Shown in pieces: positions 57,101 through 64,000 of a stretch of 64,000 bases of DNA. A model generated the notes under the pieces. The model saw only the letters and a list, made by a program, of their open reading frames with translations. It made no database searches and had not been told where the DNA came from. A program made the position numbers and the translations under genes. Each line of letters begins with the position of its first letter. Position 1 is the stretch's first letter. This DNA comes from Strigamia acuminata (taxonomy: Eukaryota; Arthropoda; Chilopoda; Geophilomorpha; Linotaeniidae), in assembly GCA_949358305.1 (NCBI GenBank), contig OX442318.1:11516517-11580516 (forward strand). The letters are read 5' to 3'.

Positions 57101-60100
57101 ATAGCCAAAGAACTTATACCGGAATCGACCGAAGTGGGAGGCACCATGGCGGCATCAGACTCAAGAGCCGTCAACGGGACTCTTTCGTGTCAGACATCGC
57201 TTTTATCCGATCCGGAAAAGGTATTTTCAACTGAAATCTGAACTTTATATAATCTCTACTGATCCCTTTTTAATTTCTAGGCTGACTATATGAACTCCAA
57301 TTGCAATTCATTCGCTACTAGTTGTTGGACTCAATTTCGCATAATTTTCATTCGCACTTTCTTATCTATAATAAGAGATCAGGTATGTTGAACTGATAAT
57401 AGTATTTACATTGCACTTTGCCAGAGTAAAGTTTAATTTCACTATACCAACATTGAGTGCATCTTGATTATCAGTGCACATGGCCGGTGCGAGGGGTTAG
57501 GCGGTGAAGCAGTCGTCTCAGGTGGCATATTTCTAGGGGCGGCATCTTTGGGTGCACATTCCGATTTATTTCCAACAAGAAAAAAATTTTTTTTTACTGT
57601 TCAAAAGGGCGGCGTATGCCTTGCTCGCCTCAGGTGGAAATATATGTCGCACGGGCCCTGTCAGTGCACATCAAATACGTGTTAACTTTCGACACCAATC
57701 TTATCTCACCACTTCAGTGTTGCGTATCGAAAGGCTTCTGTCCTAGTTAGTTCAGGGTTCACTGGTTATGAGGCAACTATTCTAATTCAGAGGCCTTTCC
57801 AGTACAAGACTAAAATAAATGTGCAAAAATTATTTGTTGCAATTTTATTCTAAAAATGCATTATTATAATTTCTCTCTTCATCTTGCAGACTTTAACCCA
57901 TTTACGACTTTTTTCTCATGTGGTTGTTGGAGTCATCATTGGGCTACTTTATTTCGACATCGGCGACGATTCCGACAAGCTTCTAAACAACGCCGGATGT
58001 TTGTTTTTCTCGATGCTTTTTCTCATGTTTACTGCCCTGATGACAACTGTTCTCACATGTAAGTAGTGCGTTTAATTTTCCAATCCAAAAAATTCTCGAT
58101 CAAATTTTTTTGATAGAAGCATCATAAATTGTAAGATATTATCTGGTGTCATAATCGAGATAACATCAACAGATTGCTGCTATACAACACAAATAATAAA
58201 ATCTGATAAAACAAATTATTTCTAAATTCAATGAATCTTTAACCCTTGCAAAACCTATCAGTATTGATGAACTAATCAACTTTGCAAGAATCACATGCAT
58301 CTGGTCTTTGTATGCAAACAGATAAGAAATACTTTGTTTCCCAGATACAATCACAAATTCAATCACTGAAATTGCTCATAAAAATAGTAACAGCACTCAC
58401 AACAATAGTGAATCATCACACACAGTGGGCATTACACCAGGAAAAAAAAACACTAAATTTCCAAACATTTCCAAGTTGAAAACAAGTTGCAAAAAATTTG
58501 AATTTTCATAAACAAGAAAAGCAAGCGTAAAACATCATACAACACCATCAGGGTCACTTTAACCATTGGTCTAAAAGGGCTGGGGAGGCCTGGCACCGCC
58601 TGTGGGGAGTCTTCATAAATGTTCAACATATACAGGATGTTTCAGAATTCATGTTACACAGAAATAGGGGGTATAGAGGGGGGCCAGGAGATCACGTTTC
58701 CACTAATCAAAAATTCCAAAAAAAAATTCCCATTTAGTCACAGCCCCAAAAACCATGGAAGATTTCAAATATTGCGCGTCACGCATACCGCCCACGTTTG
58801 CCAGGTTAAAGCGCAATTCTCAAATAAAAACACACAAACTGATCATTTTTATGTGGGCTAACCACACAGAACTGTCCTCGAAATAAAATTTAATAAAATG
58901 TTTGTTTGCAATTTTTAGTTCCATTGGAAATGCCAATCTTTGTGCGAGAACATCTCAACTACTGGTACAGCTTTAAGGCATACTATCTGGCTAAAACAAT
59001 GGCTGATATACCATTTCAGGTATATTTATTGTTATTGTGTTTAAAGAGTGAATAATTGGTATCAATTTTACTTTCAGATTATCTTGCCCATAATTTATTG
59101 CACTATAGTATACTGGATGACATCTCAACCAAATGACTGGCTCCGGTTTGGGGCATTCATTGCTTTGGCAGTTCTGACATCATTGGTAGCACAGTCTCTG
59201 GGCTTAGTAATAAGTGCTGCGGTTAATGTTCAGGTACCTATCAATTACATTTTAATATGAAACTATTGGTGGAATTGGCACACAGCTGATTGTTTGTCAT
59301 CCTGCTTTATGGTTTCATCAATCTGCTTTTCCCTCTCAAGTTTCCTGTCACGGGTTTCATCACAACTGACGGAAATTAAGAAGGAAATGTCTAAGCAATA
59401 ATATCTTATCAATTAATAGTTAATTGGCTTCCGCTGGTGTTGAATCACAAAAGGGATCAGCAGTTTGTCAAGTCACATTTAGGTTACAAAATTTTACCTA
59501 AATTTGTCTAAAGTTGACAAAAAATTTGTCAAAAATTTGTCACAATCTGTGGAAAAAATTTATCCATTTTGTTGTTGTTGTAATTTGTCACAATTTGCAT
59601 AATATTTGAAAAATTGGTAAAATATTGATTGACAAGCGATAGATTCTAACTTGTGTTCACACTAAGGGCGACGCAACGCAACGCAGAATCTGTTCACACC
59701 ATAGGGCACGTGTGAACAGAGCTGAAGCAATTGATGTTTCGTCTGGCCAATCAGATGGTTTCAATGAAGCCTGGAATTGGATCTAGTTCTAGAACTAGTT
59801 CCAGAATCCGAAAATGGCGGCCTGTTTGCATGAAGCAAAGTCTCGCCAACCAGACGTGAATCGACGAGAGTTGGAGTCGATCGTGATTGGTTGGCCGCAA
59901 GACCTTTCCTTGCGTTGCGTCGCTTACTTTAACTTGGAGATGAAGCATGAATTGGCGTCACCGTCAAGAATTTATTGACGCAAGCAGCTTGCGTTGAGTC
60001 TGTTTTCTTGCGTTGCGTGTAGTGCAGGGGTCGGCAACCTGCGGCTCTTTCGATGTCAAGATGCGGCTGTATGGGACCTAATTTAATATTGTAGTGGCTC

Positions 60101-60603
60101 TTTAACAACTGGGAAATTTTGTAAATTGTAACTTTTGGCTCTTCCGTCTCAAAAGGTTGCCGACCCCTGGTCTAGTGTGAACACAAGTGTGAACCTACCT
60201 TTAGACGGGATGATCCTTCATTACTCAAACAATAATTCTTGTATTTTTTTCTCCACAGGCTGCCGTTTTCTTAGGTCCAATTACATCCATTCCAATTTTA
60301 CTATTTAGCGGCTTTTTCGTCACTTTTGACGCCATACCCACATACCTGCAGTGGATGTCTTATTTATCCTACGTGCGTTATTCATTCGAAGGATCCCTAC
60401 TCGCAATCTACGGATATGACCGTAAACGGATGGGATGCTCCGGACAGTTCTGCTACGCGGCTGCTCCGAAGAAGTTTCTAAAAAAGATGGCAGTCGATGG
60501 CGGCGAACTCTACATCGATTTTGTAGTTTTGTTTGGTATTTTTTTAGTCCTAAGACTTTCCGCATTCATTGTCCTCAAATGGAAATTATATTCCGTTCGT
60601 TAA
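54146..60603 (+). CDS. ABC transporter G subfamily, ABCG1/ABCG4-like half-transporter
   Basis: Lipid/sterol-type half-transporter working as a dimer. Twelve exons: 54146-54389, 54744-54861, 54956-55163, 56376-56521, 56581-56704, 56764-56878, 56964-57220, 57281-57382, 57890-58058, 58919-59019, 59078-59233, 60259-60603; 2,085 nt, 694 residues, all phases consistent. N-terminal nucleotide-binding domain: Walker [10 protein letters not shown] (104-112), Q-loop in YIMQDD, signature LSGGQ (211-215), Walker [10 protein letters not shown] (231-239), H-loop His268. C-terminal six-helix domain with [21 protein letters not shown] and the re-entrant [13 protein letters not shown] plus [11 protein letters not shown], closest to ABCG1/ABCG4 and insect E23-type proteins rather than the eye-pigment white group. 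Length fits. A MITE lies in intron 3 and a nested pair in intron 11. Confidence 0.95.
55325..55346. repeat. Short (CCTAA)n tract
   Basis: Four CCTAA units, telomere-type, 20 bp upstream of the TA-flanked MITE. Second interstitial tract in the window. Confidence 0.7.
55369..55773. mobile_element. TA-flanked MITE, copy 2 (partner 13340-13772)
   Basis: Same family as 13340-13772: AGTCTATACCGGCATGC, AACATGCCGGTATAAGTG, AGCATGCCGTTAAAAACGG and the GGGGTAATACGG end are shared. The left tip has diverged (TCGTAATACCC). Lies in ABCG intron 3. Confidence 0.75.
58633..58860. repeat. ACAGGATGTTTC-type dispersed repeat fragment
   Basis: Begins ATACAGGATGTTTCAGAATT, resembling the TACAGGGTGTCCC start at 8954. 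Located in ABCG intron 9. Right boundary uncertain. Confidence 0.35.
59649..60188. mobile_element. GTGTTCAC...GACGCAACGC MITE, copy 2
   Basis: Inverted ACTTGTGTTCACACTA ends with GACGCAACGCAACGC and CTTGCGTTGCGT subterminal motifs, related to 27518-27851. It is interrupted near its right end by a hAT-type MITE. Located in ABCG intron 11. Confidence 0.65.
60025..60169. mobile_element. hAT-type MITE nested in another MITE
   Basis: CAGGGGTCGGCAACC and its inverted counterpart GGTTGCCGACCCCTG, flanked by GTGTAGTG / GTCTAGTG (7 of 8 identical). It shares the GGCTCTTTCGAT and TTTTGGCTCTTCCGTCTC segments with the 9715 copy in inverse orientation. Confidence 0.85.
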
Positions 60604-61848
60604 AGTATTCGCCACATTTCTGCATCGTATTTTTCGCTTAGCAATGTACAGTGTACAGTGTACTTTTTTGGTCATTCAATTTAATCTTTTCTTTTTAACT
60701 GTGCAAATGATCTTCTAATTGGACACTGCCTATTGCTTATAAAAGGTCTATGTACAATATTAATGAAATTCATAACTAGTTGTGTACAGTTAGCGAAGAA
60801 GAAATCTTTACGTTCAACGGTTCTACAGCGGAGAATGGAATTGAATTTGGAGGCATAAAATCACAAGATTTTCAGTAAATCCTCTGATAGATGCTTCTGT
60901 AGTTAATGTAATGTTCCTGTTATGAAGTCTCACAGCTCATGTAGAAAAGCTGTGCAGGCCAAATGTTGTTACCGATTGTTTCCAGACAGATTTTCCAGTT
61001 TACATTTTCAGCATTTTCTGCATTCAGTGCTAGTAGCTTTGAAATTTCTTTGAAATTTTTTCAACAAAACTCGAAGATTATTCACTATAATTGCCACTTT
61101 TTTCATGAATTTATAGAATTACAAATTCACAATTATTCAATTGCTGCTGGAACGGCACCAAACTTCATTTTTATGTATATAAGTTAATTACAAGCTCTTT
61201 ATGCAATGAAGAACTGTACAATAACTTGTGGAATTGTAAAATCAGTTTCAAATGTATCCGATTAAAATGTATTTAAAACACAATTTTGTTGTTAAATTAA
61301 CATATCTTTAATTAATGTCTGGTTATCTTTCCGCTTAATTGTCAATCCAATTCAGTTCAATTGTCCACCGATTGAGTTGGCACCGATTAATCGACACCCA
61401 ATTAATCGTCACCAATCAAGATGATGGTGTAGCAAGATTATTTAACTGCCTCTCATTGGTCATTGTTGATGCTATCGCAAAACACGAGCTATTCCTGGCT
61501 CTTGACCTTTAATATATTTCATGGGCTGACATTTTTCTATTGCATCTCATCACCCTGAAGCTCAAGAAAATTTTGAGGCGACAAAATGATCAGCGACAAA
61601 AGAAATTCAAATTTGCTTCCCGAGCCGGACATACCCCTTCCAAGGCAGAAGCATAAATACCTCTATCTATTTTTCAAAAAATCAATTTAAATTTTAGATT
61701 AAAAACATGTAAAAAAAATTAAATATTACATATTACAAAAGATTTCTGAGACCCCAAGCTATAGCTTTGAATGGTAAGTCTGGCACTGTCTGCTTAAAGT
61801 CCCCTAAAAGTTCTTCCCAGAAGCATCTTTTCTTCTGACTCCAATCCC
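60604..61848. other. ABCG 3' region and intergenic DNA
   Basis: Presumed 3' untranslated region and intergenic sequence. No clear AATAAA close to the stop. No further gene seen. Confidence 0.4.
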
Positions 61849-61851
61849 TAA

Positions 61852-62250
61852 AGGTGGAAACACAAGGGAGCGGGTAAAATTCCAAAGCCTGCTTGTACAA
61901 GTTTAAAGAGGGTGTCATATACAAGCTCAGTTGACCCGCTTTTGGCGTACCAGCTTAACTGGCAAACTCAAGCTAGCTAGGTGGCTAGCCAAAAATTCCC
62001 GCCAAAATCTCTTTCAAGAATTTCCTCACGATTCTGATTGGCTGTCAAAGTCACATGACCAAAACACCAGCAAGCTTGAAGCTGGTAAATCCAACTCAGT
62101 TTGATCGGAGTGGGTGAGCACAACCTCGCTTCAAAACAAAGCTTTGAATAAAAACGCAAGCTTTTGTTTGCTCAAGCGGGCGTGTTTTTAGCCGCTTTTT
62201 CAAGTAAAAGCAAGCTTTTAAATTTAACCCGCTCCCTTGTATTTCCACCT
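61852..62250. mobile_element. PIF/Harbinger-like MITE
   Basis: Ends AGGTGGAAACACAAGGGAGC and inverted GCTCCCTTGTATTTCCACCT, flanked by TAA on both sides (61849-61851, 62251-62253). A 3-bp TAA target fits PIF/Harbinger. Interior has AAGCTAGCTAGGTGGCTAGC near-palindromes; no ORF. Confidence 0.7.
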
Positions 62251-62606
62251 TAAGCCGCAGTACAGTAATGTCAACCTACAAAACTCTATACCCAGTTCAG
62301 CATAGCCGAAATTGACAAGTCAGACTATTGATATTGTAAAGTCAAAGGATAGCACTAATGGCGTTTTTATTCCCTCTAATGAAAAATGTACTGACACTAC
62401 AGGAAGCACTGGGAGATAGAATAGTAAGTAGTATGAAAAATACATAAAACTTCCCTTTCTGAAACATTATTGAGTATATTCAGTAGCGAAAATATCAAGA
62501 AGGAAGCCTGAGCAACCAGAAGAGGGTGTGTTAGTAGTATTGGGGATTTTATTTGGTGTAATGAAAAGATTCCAAAGATGGAGTACACCAACTGGAATTT
62601 AGTGAA

Positions 62607-62638
62607 TCAACAATCAATCAATCAATCAATCAATCAAC
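62607..62638. repeat. (CAAT)n microsatellite
   Basis: Seven to eight CAAT/TCAA tetranucleotide units. Confidence 0.9.
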
Positions 62639-62768
62639 CAAAGGCTAGGAGGGAAAAGAAAGGCGAGAATAAGTATCAGTCTTGAGCAGATGAGCTCTTC
62701 CACAAGAAGTTCTCATTTCGTGGTGTGAGCGAATACTGTAGTGTGTATCAACTTTTTCCCAAATATTC

Positions 62769-63698
62769 TTAAGTGGCCATTGCATGTATGTCGTGAGTGA
62801 TAGGTGGCGGTGCTACTGGCATCACAATTGCACTGCTTTCAGTCGGGGTAACCAAAAGCGGTTGTGCATCCAACTTCCAGCTCTGTTTCTTACTGCGCCG
62901 TAGTCTCAAGTCGAGAGCTTTGGTCGCTTTACGCCGAGTGCAAAACTTTTTGCCAAGTGAATGCCGGATCTGTTACCGAATAAATTTCAGTTCAAATGCA
63001 TTACTAGTCAAATTCATATATCCTCATACTCCTGCGAAAGTAATGGAAATAAAATATTTGGATGTTGGGGAACAATAAAGTATCGAAAGCTAGATGCAAA
63101 GCGGCTAAGGCTTGGACAGGATAAATACTCATTGGTCAACAGAATCCATACTCCGCTTCGGAAAACAGACAGATAGTGGCTCGGTACTTACCTCGGTATT
63201 GATAATGCAGTTAAAGAAGAAAACAAGGAAACCCTGCAAAGTCATATTACATTGAATTCAATTATCCAATTATCATGAATTGTCATTTTGTCATCTCGTA
63301 CCTGTAAACTGTTAGTAAAAGCAAAGGCCCCTTCAAAAAACATGGTGGATGTATCTTCCAAGGCCAACACGCCAAGAAACCAATTGACACCAAACAAGGG
63401 CAGCAAAACAACTCCCATGCGTAAACCAATTCTAACGAGCAAAGTACAAAATTATTATTGATCGCTAACTCTTGCGCGACATCATACCGAATGCGATCAA
63501 CATCCTGCTCGGTGGCTATGGCCCGCATTTCAAAGAAATTCTTCAAAACCAACACCATCAGAGTTGTGTTGATCTAATAGATAGTAGTGCTTCAGTGTGT
63601 GCATTGACTTAGGTATATCTTGGTATCTTACCATTATAAGGGCTGATACTGGCACGATAAAAGATAACAACATTCCCCTCTCAATAGACAACCAGCAG
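62769..63698 (-). CDS. Adhesion/secretin-type (7tm_2) GPCR, C-terminal part
   Basis: Five exons (minus order): 63632-63698, 63488-63573, 63302-63431, 63192-63233, 62769-62969, in phase with each other. They encode the second extracellular loop cysteine and TM5 (CWLSIERGMLLSFIVP), TM5 end and third loop, TM6 (GVVLLPLFGVNWFLGVL), TM7 (TNSLQ|GFLVFFFNCIINTE), and a 66-residue basic then proline-rich tail ending in a stop. CWLS, the TM6 LLPLFG-xWxxGV and the Q-GFLVF-F-C motifs identify family B GPCRs, and the short loops are typical of adhesion GPCRs (latrophilin or related). The extracellular region and TM1-4 lie beyond the right edge, so the subfamily cannot be fixed. Confidence 0.9.
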
Positions 63699-64000
63699 CT
63701 GAAATAGATGAAAATTGCACGTCAGCATAATACAATTTAAAAGCAATCGGAAGCGGCTTGACCAGACGGTAGACCGGGCAAGCTTCAATCTTTACAAATG
63801 TTCAGGCCGATATTCCCAAGGCGGGAGTTTCCTCAAATCCAGTTATCTCAAATCTTGTTTCCTCAGATCCCATTAGGAAAAGAAGTAAGAAACCATGTCG
63901 AGAAACGGGATTCGAGGGAAACAAACCGACCTCGACGCAGGGCCGCTGCTGACATGTAAGGCACCTTTGTGCAAAAACTTTTACGGCAGATTTTTAGTAA
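63699..64000 (-). other. Intron of the adhesion GPCR
   Basis: No further exon recognised before the window ends. Confidence 0.4.

Overview
Organism and overall character: the window is animal nuclear DNA, AT-rich, with short phase-consistent GT-AG introns and a very high load of small inverted-repeat transposons. Interstitial (CCTAA)n tracts, the insect/arthropod-type telomere repeat, occur at about 5879 and 55325. Together with the gene set (a PCSK7 orthologue, N-acetylneuraminate lyase, an ABCG1/4-like transporter) this suggests an arthropod. I cannot name the order. Nothing bacterial is present. Layout: 1-18.2 kb holds no convincing full gene. It is a patchwork of MITEs, foldback elements, minisatellites, the 3' end of a LINE, a 5S-rRNA-headed SINE and a 1.1 kb 11/16-bp satellite. 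18.75-25.3 kb (minus) is a complete ten-exon PCSK7-type proprotein convertase whose introns hold a MULE remnant, a second copy of the 5S-headed SINE and a pogo-like element. 26.9-43.1 kb (minus) is N-acetylneuraminate lyase (NPL). One of its introns has been invaded by a 13.35 kb, apparently intact and very young Ty3/gypsy-type LTR retrotransposon (29507-42857). 44.3-52.5 kb is a compact housekeeping block: ETFB (minus), PTPMT1 (plus), SDHD (minus) and GPS2 (plus). It has two head-to-head promoters and one tail-to-tail junction. 54.1-60.6 kb (plus) is an ABCG half-transporter. 62.8-63.7 kb (minus) is the C-terminal half of an adhesion-type GPCR that runs off the right edge. How things fit together: ETFB, SDHD and PTPMT1 are all mitochondrial (electron transfer from acyl-CoA dehydrogenases, complex II anchor, cardiolipin-pathway phosphatase). 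GPS2 is a nuclear corepressor subunit. The divergent pairs probably share promoters, and AAAATGGC motifs lie at or near all four start sites. Most unusual object: the retrotransposon. Its Pol has five AT-hook cores (GRPRK/GRPKK) inserted between RNase H and integrase. Its Gag lacks a CCHC knuckle. A third 593-residue ORF occupies the env position but has no signal peptide or membrane segment, and it carries a CX2CX4HX7CX2C zinc-finger-like motif that also reads as two DnaJ-like CxxCxGxG boxes. Gag and Pol are linked by a textbook -1 frameshift cassette (GGGAAAC, 5-nt spacer, 10-bp stem). The primer site is a perfect 18-nt match to the 3' end of tRNA-Phe. The element sits in an AT-rich 20-bp tandem array, which is what AT-hook-guided integration would predict. 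Limits: exon models were made by eye from splice consensus, reading phase and recalled family similarity. No database search, structure prediction or alignment was run.
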